Assembly: GCF_020982545.1 (NCBI RefSeq)
Contig: NZ_JAJKLK010000027.1
Span: 1-64,000, forward strand
Length of the DNA: 64,000 nt
Reading direction: 5' to 3'
Source of the DNA: Streptomyces sp. MNU76
Lineage (GTDB): Bacteria; Actinomycetota; Actinomycetes; Streptomycetales; Streptomycetaceae
Shown here one piece after another: positions 29,480 through 36,969 of this stretch; the stretch's first letter is position 1; each line of letters begins with the position of its first letter. The notes under the pieces are model-generated. The model saw nothing but the letters and a program-made list of their open reading frames with translations. It did not search any database and was not told the DNA's origin. The position numbers and the translations under genes were made by a program.

Positions 29480-30688
29480 TCAGTTCTCCTCGTCGTTCTT
29501 GAAGGGGTCGGACGCCTCCGGCCGGGTGGACCGGTACGTCACGAGGACGGTCGAACGCCCGTCCAGGCGCTGGAACATGGCGGGGCGCACGGCCGCGTCG
29601 GGCAGGTCCCGCACCGCGCGGGCGAACGCGCTCCGGTCGCCCGCGAGATGCGCGAGCGACCGGAACGCCTCGTCGATCGCCCGCTCACGGTCCTCGACCT
29701 GCTTCTCGATGCCCGCGACGACCCCGCGCACCCAGGCGTCGAACTCGTCGGGCACCTGCTCCAGCAGCGCGTCCAGGGGCCGGCCGCCGGACGCGGCGAC
29801 GTCCTCGGGGGAGCAGTTCAGCGCCTGCGCCACCTGCTTGGCGGGCAGGCCGGCGAACCGCTGGATGCCGTGACCGCGCCAGATGTCCCGCTCGGTCACC
29901 CCGGTCAGCACCTTGTGCAGCCGCACGTACTCCGCGTACTTGGCCTTGGCCCGTACACCCGAGGCGAAGCGCAGCACGTAGCCCTCCGCGTCGGTGCCCG
30001 TGGCCGGCAGGCCGCCCGGCAGCCGGTTGCCGTCCGTCATCGCCAGCAGCTCGGCGAGCGGCACGGCGGGGCGCACGGTGACGACCGAGCCGATGCCCCG
30101 CCACCCCACGGCGGCCTCCGCCAGGGCGACTTCGGTGCCGTCCTTGGCGAACGCGGCCAGCAGCACCACGTCCCGACGGTCGCCGTAGTCGACGACGATC
30201 CGGTTCTCCGGGTACAGGATCTCGGCCAGGTAGGTCACCCCGGGCACGAGGCCGGACGTGTCCTTCGCGTCCAGCAGTCGCTGCGCCCAGGTGGCCTGCA
30301 CGCTCACGAACGACCCCTTGGACGCGACCCGCCACCGGCCGGCGTAGTGGAACACCACCGCCAGGCTGCCGTCGACCTTGTCGTACACCTCGAACGGCTC
30401 GTCCGGGAGGCTCGGGGCGTAGGGCTGACCGGCCTCGTGCTCACCGACGTTGAAGAACTTCGGCAGCGGCAGCGCGACGATCTCCCCGGTACTGTCGTCG
30501 GCCACGAGGCCCCGGCACCGCGTGGTCACCCGGTTCCACACCCGCTCGTACTGGCATGTCCTCGTGTAGGTGTAGATGGACAGCGGCAGTTCCGGGTGCG
30601 ACTTGCGCGTGACGTGCCCCGCTTCTAGCGCCGTCGCGAGCTCGTCCGGCGGCAGCAGCCCGTGAAGAGTCAGGTGGGCCCGGCTCAT
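29480..30688 (-). CDS. T4 Rnl1-like RNA ligase
   Basis: 402 residues from ATG 30688, which has GGGGAGGA upstream. It is a covalent nucleotidyltransferase: motif I YDKVDGSLAV with adenylated Lys104, motif III/IIIa region RWRVASKGSF and YLAEILYPENRIVVDY, motif IV EGYVLRF, and motif V VRAKAKYAEYVRLHK. A helical C-terminal domain of about 130 residues follows, as in the T4 Rnl1 group. It should seal 3'-OH and 5'-phosphate RNA ends with ATP, the step after the adjacent Pnkp. No anticodon nuclease or toxin is visible next to it. It is first in a unit of ligase, Pnkp, then (after a gap) the helicase. Confidence 0.9.
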   Translation of the reverse strand: MSRAHLTLHGLLPPDELATALEAGHVTRKSHPELPLSIYTYTRTCQYERVWNRVTTRCRGLVADDSTGEIVALPLPKFFNVGEHEAGQPYAPSLPDEPFEVYDKVDGSLAVVFHYAGRWRVASKGSFVSVQATWAQRLLDAKDTSGLVPGVTYLAEILYPENRIVVDYGDRRDVVLLAAFAKDGTEVALAEAAVGWRGIGSVVTVRPAVPLAELLAMTDGNRLPGGLPATGTDAEGYVLRFASGVRAKAKYAEYVRLHKVLTGVTERDIWRGHGIQRFAGLPAKQVAQALNCSPEDVAASGGRPLDALLEQVPDEFDAWVRGVVAGIEKQVEDRERAIDEAFRSLAHLAGDRSAFARAVRDLPDAAVRPAMFQRLDGRSTVLVTYRSTRPEASDPFKNDEEN

Positions 30689-30821
30689 GTGTTCCTCCCC
30701 TTGATGGCCCCTGATTGTCACGTGGGGACAGGCCCCGGGCCCACCGAATTTCTCGACGCCCCCGCAGCTCAGCCACCTGGCGCCACCGCCCGCGACACCC
30801 CCGCCAGGAGCGTCTCAGGGT

Positions 30822-30968
30822 GTGCGCCAAGGGGCCCATCCCGATGACGTCGCGCTCTGCCTGGAGCTCGACCGGTTCCGGTTCGCCATGGTGGCGTCCA
30901 TGGAAGGTTCGCTGATGGTCCTGCGGCCGTTCGCCGCGCCTTCGCCGAGCGAGGACACTGCGGTCTGA
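30822..30968 (+). CDS. Possible 48-residue small protein
   Basis: GTG 30822 opens a frame with very strong G/C third positions: RQGAHPDDVALCLELDRFRF, then AMVASMEGSLMVLRPF and an acidic end. AGGAG lies 11 bases upstream, a little far, and a hairpin follows the stop within 10 bases. It is too short to identify. Most of the neighbouring DNA lacks comparable bias. It is divergent from the RNA ligase, 133 bp away. Confidence 0.35.
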   Translation: MRQGAHPDDVALCLELDRFRFAMVASMEGSLMVLRPFAAPSPSEDTAV

Positions 30969-30974
30969 CGCGGA

Positions 30975-31004
30975 CCCGCACGCTCGTCACGGGAGCCGTG
31001 CGGG
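30975..31004. terminator. Hairpin after the small ORF
   Basis: CCCGCACG (30975-30982) pairs with CGTGCGGG (30997-31004). Its position 6 bases after the TGA at 30966-30968 supports that ORF being real. Confidence 0.4.
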
Positions 31005-31298
31005 CCCTGGCGTCAAGGCCGTGACGCCCGTTCGGCAGTCCGGGTGCGGCGGTGCGTTCCGGAGCGGCGGCAGGGGGAGGGATGCGGTGCGTCAGGTCCC
31101 CAACTCCCACCCGGGACCGGCCTCGCCCAGGGCGGCCGGCCCGACTGCGTACGGGACGACGAGGGGACCGTGAAGGCGGTGCCGCCGCCCGGGATGAGTG
31201 CCTGGTGCGGGCGTGGCGTTCCCGATGGAGCAGCACATGAAGTACCGGCGGGTTGGGACGGTCACCGAATAGTCAGCCGTGCAGGCTGGGACGGGGCG
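31005..31298. other. Intergenic stretch with no gene seen
   Basis: No frame in this stretch shows a start with a ribosome site plus Streptomyces codon bias. I see no tRNA and no clear regulatory repeat. It lies downstream of the small-ORF hairpin and of the minus-strand acyltransferase. Confidence 0.5.
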
Positions 31299-31961
31299 TC
31301 ACGCGGCGAGCGCGGCCGGTTCGCCGAGGCGGGCCGCGGCCGTGCGCCAGGCGGCGGTCACCGCCGCGTGCGCCTGGCGGGTGTTCGCGGTGTGATCGGC
31401 GATGAGGGAGAGCGGCGCCCCGACGTGGACGTGGAGTGCGGGACGGCGCAGGGGCGCGGTGAACAGCCCCGCCAGCTGTTTGGCCGTACCGCCGGAGGTG
31501 ACCCGGCGGGCCCCGGCCTGCCCGACCGGGACGACGGGCGCCCCGGTGCGTGCCGCGAGCCGGGTCAGACCGCTGCGGAACTCCTCGGGCGCGGCTTCGG
31601 CGGCGTCCTTGCGGACCGGGATCCCGCCCTCGGCGTAGATGAGGACCGTCCGGCCCCGCGCCAGCGCGTCGGCGGCGAGGTCGAGCGCGTCGGCGGCGCG
31701 CGGGTCCCTCCGGTACACCGGGATGTACCCCTCGCGGGTGAGCGCGCGGCCCAGCAGCGGGATCCGCCACAGACCCGCGGCACCCATGGCGACGGGCTCG
31801 ACGCCGAGGCGGTGCAGCGCGGCGAGCACGATCGCGGGATCGGCGAGCGAGGTGTGGTTCGCGACGACGATGCTGCCCGGCGCGCAGACGGAACCGGTAT
31901 CGGTGGTCACCGTGAGACGTCCGACGGCGGGCACCAGGACGTCGGCGAGGCGGCTGAACAT
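31299..31961 (-). CDS. 1-acyl-glycerol-3-phosphate acyltransferase (PlsC-like)
   Basis: 220 residues from ATG 31961, chosen because GGGAGAG lies 5 bases upstream; in-frame ATGs at 31997 and 32063 lack one. The catalytic NHTSLAD matches the NHxxxxD motif, and YAEGG replaces the common FPEGTRS motif, so the glycerol-phosphate-binding segment is atypical. APVVPVGQAG is the third conserved block. It is expected to move an acyl group from a thioester to a lysolipid at the membrane. It is divergent from the MBL-fold hydrolase. Confidence 0.85.
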   Translation of the reverse strand: MFSRLADVLVPAVGRLTVTTDTGSVCAPGSIVVANHTSLADPAIVLAALHRLGVEPVAMGAAGLWRIPLLGRALTREGYIPVYRRDPRAADALDLAADALARGRTVLIYAEGGIPVRKDAAEAAPEEFRSGLTRLAARTGAPVVPVGQAGARRVTSGGTAKQLAGLFTAPLRRPALHVHVGAPLSLIADHTANTRQAHAAVTAAWRTAAARLGEPAALAA

Positions 31962-32180
31962 GAGGTCTCTCCCGATCTCGACGAGGAAGACCCCCATCGT
32001 CGGGGCGGCCGCGGCACCGGATCTTGAGTGCGCGTACTCAACTTCGACGGCGCCGGTACCCATTCGACGGCGTCGATACCCGGAGACGGTGCCGCGTCCG
32101 AGATCACCTCGTGCACACCGAGATCGTCACGGCATGCGGCGAACCGCCGCCTGCGTACAGGGCATGGCAGGATCGCGGCC

Positions 32181-33050
32181 ATGCCCATCAGCGTTCCCCG
32201 CCTCCGGATCGGCTCGACCGAGATCATCGCTCTGGCCGACGCCGAGGGCCCCTTCTTCTCCCCGCGCACCGAGGCCTTCCCCGAGGCAACGGCCGCTCAG
32301 TGGGCCGAGGCCGACCGCTACGACCCGGGCGCGGTCGACGCCGAGGGCCGCTGGTGGCTCCGGTTCCGCGCGTACGCGATCCGCAGCGACAGGGGCCTGA
32401 CCGTCGTGGACGCCGGGATCGGTCCGGCCGACAGCCCGGCCGGTTCGTGGGCGCCCGTGCCCGGCGTGCTCCCCGAGTCGCTCACCGCCGCGGGCATCGA
32501 CCCGGCCGACGTCGACACGGTGGTGCTCACACATCTGCACACCGACCACGTCGGCTGGGCGGTCGTGACGGAAGCGGCCGTCCCCTCGGCGGGCGGCGCC
32601 GTGGACGGCAACGCCTCGACCGGCGGCTCGGCCAGTGGCCGCCGCCCCTATTTCCCGAACGCCGAATACCTGCTTCAGCAGGCCGAGTTCGACGTCCTCG
32701 ACGTGCTCAACCCGCACCTTCGCGATACCCTCACCGACCCGCTCCTGGCGACCGGTCAGCTCCGGCTCCTCGACGGGGACACGGCGCTGCGCGCCGGGCG
32801 CGTCGTCGCCACGCCCGGTCACACGCCCGGGCACCAGAGCGTGCTGGTCGCCGACGGACGTGAACGGGCGCTCGTCACCGGCGATCTCCTGGTGCACGCA
32901 CTCCAACTGCTCCATCCCGAACTCGCCTACTCGCACGAGACCGACCCTGAGGCGGCCCGGCACGCGAGGGAGCGCATGCTCGACCGTGGAACCGCCACCA
33001 CGCTGCACCTGGCGACGCCGCATCTGACGGAGCCGTTCATCTCGGTGTGA
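32181..33050 (+). CDS. MBL-fold metallo-hydrolase
   Basis: 289 residues. The zinc motif THLHTDHVGW (HxHxDH) is followed by ATPGHTPGHQSVLV, VTGDLLVHALQLLHPE with the bridging Asp, and a final His in TLHLATPHL. The overall form is close to the glyoxalase II/lactonase group; AHL lactonase, thioesterase or arylsulfatase activity cannot be separated by sequence alone. ATG 32181 with AGGA 8-9 bases upstream is used; upstream open frame is poorly biased. There is no signal peptide, so it is cytoplasmic. Confidence 0.9.
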   Translation: MPISVPRLRIGSTEIIALADAEGPFFSPRTEAFPEATAAQWAEADRYDPGAVDAEGRWWLRFRAYAIRSDRGLTVVDAGIGPADSPAGSWAPVPGVLPESLTAAGIDPADVDTVVLTHLHTDHVGWAVVTEAAVPSAGGAVDGNASTGGSASGRRPYFPNAEYLLQQAEFDVLDVLNPHLRDTLTDPLLATGQLRLLDGDTALRAGRVVATPGHTPGHQSVLVADGRERALVTGDLLVHALQLLHPELAYSHETDPEAARHARERMLDRGTATTLHLATPHLTEPFISV

Positions 33051-33144
33051 CGGCGTGAGCGGACGTCGGTGGAAGTACGTAGCGGCATACGTAACTCGCT
33101 GAGCAGGCGCTCTCCGCCCCGTACGCCTCGGTTGGCCTCCCCAT

Positions 33145-33486
33145 ATGCCTTTGACCGTCGATCAGATGACCGGATATGTGGAGCGCGGGCTGGACGCCGA
33201 TCTGGCGCGCTGGTTCCCCGACGAGGAGCGCGTCGACGTTGCCGCGTCGACCCGCCCGGTCGCCCCCTTCCTCACCAGACTCCCGCCCGCCCGCCGCCGC
33301 GACCGCGCCGGCCGCGTTCGACCGCAGGGTCCGCTCGGGAGCCATGGCGCGGTTCCTCGACATGTACGACTGGTCGTACGCCTTAGAGTTCGAGGAGAAC
33401 GGCGAGGTGATCCTGGACTCCGACCACGAGACGGAACTCTCCGACGACGACATGTGGTCCATCGGCTGCGACGGCGGAGGCAACTA
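33145..33486 (+). pseudogene. 5' part of a small gene split by the IS (also frameshifted)
   Basis: ATG 33145 begins MPLTVDQMTGYVERGLDADL and reads well to about base 33285. Coding then continues in another frame (AAFDRRVRSGAMARFLDMYDW, EEDGEV-like acidic end, MWSIGCDGGGN) up to the IS. The frame change lies in a CCCGCCCGCCCGCCG run. Removing the IS and one TA joins it exactly to the downstream part as GGN-YYVVLTSGRVALWFHEE, rebuilding a protein of about 190 residues that resembles small SMI1/KNR4-type proteins in style, though I am not certain of that family. The gene is broken by the IS and possibly by the frameshift. Confidence 0.7.
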
Positions 33487-33559
33487 GGGCCTGTATGGAG
33501 TTGTGATCTCGTGAGCCCCCGGCCTGGGAAAGCCGGGGGCCCTGGGGTAAAACGGTGGG

Positions 33560-34006
33560 GTGTCTCGACCTCAACTTTCGGATGCCGAGTGGGAGTTCGT
33601 CTCCCCGTTCCTGCCGGTCGGTGAGTATGGGCCGTACCCGGAGAATCTGCGGGCGCACTTCGAGGGCATCGTGTGGCGGTTCAGGAACGGGGCGAAATGG
33701 CGGGAGTTGCCCGAACGGTTCGGGCGCTGGTCCACCGTTTACGGCCGGTTTCGGCAGTGGCGGGATGCCGGGGTGTTCACCGCGGTGTTCCAGGGTGCGA
33801 TCGCCGAGGCGGCGAAGCGGGGCCTGGTGGACTTGTCGCTGGTCAGCGTGGACTCGACCACGGTCCGGGCCCATCATGATGCTGCCGGGATGATCGTGGA
33901 GCCCGAGATCCTGGACGTGCTGGAGAAGGCCGCCGCGGAAAAAGGGGCGCCGGCCAGGAACAAGACGGGCAGCTGGACCCGGAGCGGGAAGAACGACGAC
34001 GTGTGA
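33560..34006 (+). CDS. IS5-family transposase, N-terminal frame (orfA)
   Basis: 148 residues from GTG 33560. It contains the DUF4096/helix-turn-helix-like start LSDAEWEFVSPFLPVGEYGP, the WRFRNGAKWRELPERFG block of IS5 transposases, and the first catalytic Asp in VSVDSTTVRAHHD. It ends in GKNDDV at a TGA that overlaps the GTG of the second frame. GGAAAAAGGGG at about 33936-33946 is a possible slippage site for a -1 shift to give the fusion transposase; reinitiation at the overlap is the alternative. Confidence 0.88.
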   Translation: MSRPQLSDAEWEFVSPFLPVGEYGPYPENLRAHFEGIVWRFRNGAKWRELPERFGRWSTVYGRFRQWRDAGVFTAVFQGAIAEAAKRGLVDLSLVSVDSTTVRAHHDAAGMIVEPEILDVLEKAAAEKGAPARNKTGSWTRSGKNDDV

Positions 34007-34533
34007 GGCGTCGCCGCAGGGCCCGGCTCGCCGCTGCTGACCTGGGGCGTTCCCGCGGCGGACTGACCACGAAGACGCACCTGTCCTGTGTGCCGCAGTG
34101 CCTGCCCCTCTCACTGAAGATCACTGCGGGGCAAGCCGGGGACAGTCCGCAGTTCATCCCCGTCCTGAACAAGATCCACGTCCCCGGCCCGGTCGGCCGG
34201 CCCCGCACCCGGCCGGACGCAGTCGCGGGCGATAAGGCGTACTCGTCCCGCCAGAACCGTTCCCACCTGCGCAAACGCGGGATCAAAGCGGTCATCCCCG
34301 AGAAGAAGGATCAGGCCGCCCACCGCAAGAACCGTGGCTCACGCGGCGGACGGCCCGTCACCTGGGACAAGCAGTTGTACAAGCTCCGCAACAGCGTCGA
34401 ACGCACCATCAACAAGATCAAGGACTGGCGTGGCCTCGCCGTCCGCTACGACAAAAAGCCTGAAAGCTACCAGGCCGGACTCGAATTATGCGCCGGCCTC
34501 CTCTGGATCCGACACCTCGGATCACAGCCTTGA
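34003..34533 (+). CDS. IS5-family transposase, C-terminal frame (orfB)
   Basis: 176 residues, frame -1 to orfA and starting GTG 34003 inside its stop region (GTGTGAG). It carries SRGGLTTKTHLSC, LKITAGQAGDSPQFIPVL, the second catalytic Asp in VAGDKAYSSRQNR and the Glu in NSVERTINKIKDWRG, completing the DDE triad. The stop falls inside the right inverted repeat. CVPQCLPLSL replaces the usual DGRGLPLSI stretch, hinting at local sequence change. Confidence 0.88.
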   Translation: MRRRRRARLAAADLGRSRGGLTTKTHLSCVPQCLPLSLKITAGQAGDSPQFIPVLNKIHVPGPVGRPRTRPDAVAGDKAYSSRQNRSHLRKRGIKAVIPEKKDQAAHRKNRGSRGGRPVTWDKQLYKLRNSVERTINKIKDWRGLAVRYDKKPESYQAGLELCAGLLWIRHLGSQP

Positions 34534-34553
34534 TCACAACTCCATACAGACCC

Positions 34554-34784
34554 TACTACGTCGTCCTCACCAGCGGTCGCGTCGCGCTGTGGTTCCACGA
34601 GGAGCAGGTCATCGAGGCCGACACGCAGTACGACAACCTGGACGTCTTCCTGTGGTCGGTCGTCCGGTACGCCGCCGTGCGCGCCGGCGTGCTCGATCCG
34701 GCCGCCGTCGAGGCCGACTTCCGCTCCCTCGGCCGGCCCGGAGCCCTGGCCCCGGAGATCGGACTCCTCGCCCTGATGCCCTGA
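34554..34784 (+). pseudogene. 3' part of the IS-split small gene
   Basis: It begins with the duplicated TA and continues as YYVVLTSGRVALWFHEEQVI, an acidic middle (EADTQYDNLDVFLWSVV) and a C-terminal end at the TGA before 34785. It is in perfect frame with 33145-33486 after excision. It has no start codon of its own with a ribosome site, so it is untranslated unless driven from the IS end. Confidence 0.75.
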
Positions 34785-34817
34785 CTCTCGGCGACCTTCG
34801 CATCCGACCAGCCCTAC

Positions 34818-35027
34818 GGGCGTGTTTCGGAAGTCCCTTCTGCTCTGCGACGCCCGGCACGCTCCCCCAGTCTCGGCTGGCGCTCGACCGGGAGGTACCC
34901 CCACCGCCGCACCGGACGAAAGGCCAAGTACACCCAGTACGAGGCCTTTCGTCCGGCGCGCCGAGAGCACGCACCGGACGCCGCAGAGCCGCCCTTCGGG
35001 CGACGAAGGGACTTCCGAAACACGCCC
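34818..35027. mobile_element. MITE-like element, copy B (210 bp)
   Basis: Perfect 23-bp inverted ends (GGGCGTGTTTCGGAAGTCCC plus TTC at 34818-34840, complement at 35005-35027), flanked by TAC on each side. The core is a perfect 14-bp hairpin, CCGGACGAAAGGCC against GGCCTTTCGTCCGG, looping AAGTACACCCAGTAC. It shares ends and core with copy A at 2919-3081 but has an extra insert (CTCCCCCAGTCTCGGCTGG with GGGAGGTACCCCCACC). It has no coding capacity. The stop TAG of the adjoining GyrB/ParE fragment is formed at its right edge. Confidence 0.8.
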
Positions 35028-35308
35028 TACGTACCGGTCCGCCGCAGGACGCGGTCGACGACGGCTCCGCCCTGTTCCGGATGGGTCCTCAGCCAGGTGC
35101 CCAGGTGCTCACGGACCGCTCGCGCGACGCCGGACCGTACGTCCGCCCCGCCGAGCGTTCCACGGGTGGAACCGAGGAACTCGGGCCGGTCCAGCCTCAC
35201 CGACACCACCGCCGTCAGGCCTTCGGCGATCCGGTCGGCGTCGAGATCGGGGGCCGACGCGGCGAGCATCCGGCCCTCGCGCGCGTACGCGTTGAGCGGT
35301 TCCGATTC
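35027..35308 (-). pseudogene. GyrB/ParE-type topoisomerase fragment
   Basis: The minus-strand frame reads NAYAREGRMLAASAPDLDAD, then EGLTAVVSVRLDRPEFLGST, LGGADVRSGVARAVREHL and HPEQGGAVVDRVLRRTG. This is the transducer-domain signature of type IIA topoisomerase B subunits (compare REGLTAVISVK and P.FEGQTKTKLG). Only about 90 residues remain, with no ATPase motif region. It is joined within about 10 bases to a LacI fragment on the same strand, so the two were fused by deletion. It ends in TAG at the MITE border. Confidence 0.7.
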
Positions 35309-35318
35309 CCGGGCGGGG

Positions 35319-35525
35319 CCAGGGGGTGTACCCGGTCTCCCGCAGGACCGTGTTCACGCCGTCCAGGAGGTCGGCGCAGAAGGCGTTGCGGATGCTCGCG
35401 AGGAGGACGCCCAGCGTGTACGTACGGCCCCGCATGCCGCGCGCCGCCGCATGCGGGCGGTAGCCCAGTTCGGCCATGGCCGTCCGCACCCGGTCGTGCA
35501 TCGCCGCACCGGCATGCCTCGTCGG
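35319..35525 (-). pseudogene. LacI-family regulator fragment
   Basis: It reads RVRTAMAELGYRPHAAARGM, TYTLGVLLASIRNAFCADLL and DGVNTVLRETGYTPW. This is the hinge helix and first strand of a LacI-type effector domain. The helix-turn-helix upstream is missing, cut near 35525, and the rest of the effector domain is replaced by the GyrB/ParE fragment. It cannot encode a functional repressor. Confidence 0.75.
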
Positions 35526-35574
35526 CGTTCCGGAACGTTACCCGTACGCCTCTTCCCCCGTACCGACACTCCGG

Positions 35575-35822
35575 CCCCCGGAGGAGGGACCGCGGGCTTC
35601 CCGGTGGACTTCACGATCCAGACCCGCCCCGACGGCTCCAGCACGTACACCACCGTCCGCACCGTCACCGGGCAGGCCAACCCCGACGGCCGCGTCCAGA
35701 CATACGGCTTCAGGACCACGACCGACCGGTACGTGCGGCTTCAGGCCACGCGGCTCGGCACCCCCGCCACGGACGAGTCCGCCAAGTACCGTCTGCAGCT
35801 CGCGGAGATCCGCGTCGGCTGA
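35575..35822 (+). pseudogene. F5/8-type C (discoidin-like) domain fragment of a secreted glycosidase
   Basis: It reads FPVDFTIQTRPDGSSTYTTV, a GQANPDGRVQTYGF strand and DRYVRLQATRLGTP, ending in KYRLQLAEIRVG and TGA at 35822. This is the C-terminal end of a coagulation-factor-type carbohydrate-binding domain as found on Streptomyces GH enzymes. There is no start or catalytic domain upstream, only the LacI remnant on the other strand. It is a leftover 3' end and is followed at once by a strong terminator. Confidence 0.7.
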
Positions 35823-35845
35823 CCGACCCGGCCGCTCCGGCGAAG

Positions 35846-35878
35846 GGCTCCCGCACGAGGACGTCTCGTGCGGGAGCC
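35846..35878. terminator. Strong hairpin terminator
   Basis: GGCTCCCGCACGAG (35846-35859) pairs perfectly with CTCGTGCGGGAGCC (35865-35878) around GACGT. It lies 24 bases after the stop of the F5/8-C fragment, the natural end of that lost gene. Confidence 0.75.
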
Positions 35879-36088
35879 GCTCCCCTGGAGTGAGATCGCC
35901 GGGCAGGCTTGCGTTTCGAGGCCGGCTCTGCGGCAGGAATCGCGTCTTTCCCCTCTTCAGCCCGAGTCTGCGCGATGCAGACAGAGGACGGCCTGAACGA
36001 GGCTCGTGGTGCGGGTGGTCGGGCAGCACAGCTTGCGCGGGTACCGCCAGGACCGTGCCGTCGGCTCACGGACCTGTCTCGGAGCCGC

Positions 36089-36343
36089 TCACCGCACGCC
36101 CTTGTGGCCACGCTGGGGTGTCGGCTGTCGGCTGAGATTGAGGACCTTCTCGATGGTCTGGGGGTCGTCGGCGCCGCGGAAGGCGGGAGCAGGCCGGGCC
36201 TCGGGTCCGATGTGCAAGCCGGCCTGTCCGTCGAGCGAGATCTCGGTGGCGGCGAAGACCGACGACCGGGCGGCCGACGAGGCGGCCTGATCGGCGTCGC
36301 ACTCGAAACGAGCCGCACCCCTCGTGCGGGAGCCGTTCGTCAT
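36089..36343 (-). CDS. Small hypothetical protein
   Basis: 84 residues from ATG 36343 with GGGAG 6 bases upstream. Codon bias is strong throughout. The sequence runs CDADQAASSAARSSVFAATE, SLDGQAGLHIGPEARPAP, DDPQTIEKVLNLSRQP and a basic end (QRGHKGVR). No known motif, signal or membrane segment is seen. It is read divergently from the sigma factor (75 bp apart), so it may share a promoter region with it. The reverse frame on the plus strand is longer but lacks a ribosome site. Confidence 0.6.
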   Translation of the reverse strand: MTNGSRTRGAARFECDADQAASSAARSSVFAATEISLDGQAGLHIGPEARPAPAFRGADDPQTIEKVLNLSRQPTPQRGHKGVR

Positions 36344-36417
36344 GGTCGACTCCCGTTCCGGGGAACCTCGTTCGTCGCGGTGTGAACCGTTGGGGGCACC
36401 TCGTCCGATGAGGGGGT

Positions 36418-36969
36418 GTGAGCGAATTGAAACGGGGGAGTCCGGGCGACGCCGAGCTGTTGCGGGCGGTCGCGGACGGGGATCGTCGCGCCTTCGAGGA
36501 GCTGTACCGCCGGTACGCGCCCTGGCTCGTGCTGCGGCTGCGCGGACGGTGCGCCGACCCGGTGCTGGTCGACGACGTCGTCCAGGAGACGTTCCTCGAC
36601 GTCTGGCGGGGAGCCGCCCGCTACCACCGTGAAGGCGACGTGGCCGGCTGGCTGTGGCGCATAGGGTCGCGGCGGCTGGTGGACGCGCTGCGGGGCGACG
36701 GGGCCCGGAGCCGACTGCGCCAGATGCTCGCCCGGCTGCGGCAGCGTGATGAGGCGTCGGCCGAGGAACAGGTGCTGGCCCGGGTGCAGCACGGCGACCT
36801 CGCCGGCTCACTCGCCGGACTCTCCCCGGAACTGCGGGCGGTCCTCCAGGCCACCGTGATCGACGGCCTGACGACACGTGAGGCGGCGGTCCTGCTCGGC
36901 ATTCCCCCGGGCACGGTCAAGACCCGGGCCATGCGCGCCCGGAAGCAACTGAGGGAGGGCCTCACATGA
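36418..36969 (+). CDS. ECF RNA polymerase sigma factor
   Basis: 183 residues. Region 2 reads RAFEELYRRYAPWLVLRL and DDVVQETFLDVWRGA, and region 4 reads LQATVIDGLTTREAAVLLGI with PPGTVKTRAMRARKQLREG. It directs RNA polymerase to its own promoter set and is normally held inactive by the next gene, an anti-sigma factor overlapping it by ATGA. GTG 36418 follows GAGGGG. A -35 motif of the ECF AAC type is not obvious upstream. Confidence 0.93.
   Translation: MSELKRGSPGDAELLRAVADGDRRAFEELYRRYAPWLVLRLRGRCADPVLVDDVVQETFLDVWRGAARYHREGDVAGWLWRIGSRRLVDALRGDGARSRLRQMLARLRQRDEASAEEQVLARVQHGDLAGSLAGLSPELRAVLQATVIDGLTTREAAVLLGIPPGTVKTRAMRARKQLREGLT

Larger units (their letters stand above)
33487..34553 (+). 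mobile_element. IS5-family (IS427-type) insertion sequence, 1067 bp, complete
   Basis: The ends are 22-bp inverted repeats with one mismatch: GGGCCTGTATGGAGTTGTGATC at 33487-33508 and the complement of GGGTCTGTATGGAGTTGTGATC at 34532-34553. They are flanked by a TA target duplication (33485-33486 and 34554-34555). Two overlapping frames encode one DDE transposase, related by a -1 shift. Size, TA duplication and split transposase fit the IS427 group. The host gene reads through perfectly if the element is removed, so the insertion looks recent. Confidence 0.92.

Noticed and set aside
26550..29873. 1107-residue plus-strand open frame
   Set aside because: It crosses the helicase and polynucleotide-kinase genes antisense and shows no protein-like motif, despite its length.
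36408..36417. Classical ECF -35/-10 promoter right before the sigma gene
   Set aside because: GAGGGG near 36411-36416 serves as the ribosome site, and no AAC-type -35 with a suitable -10 is clearly visible upstream.
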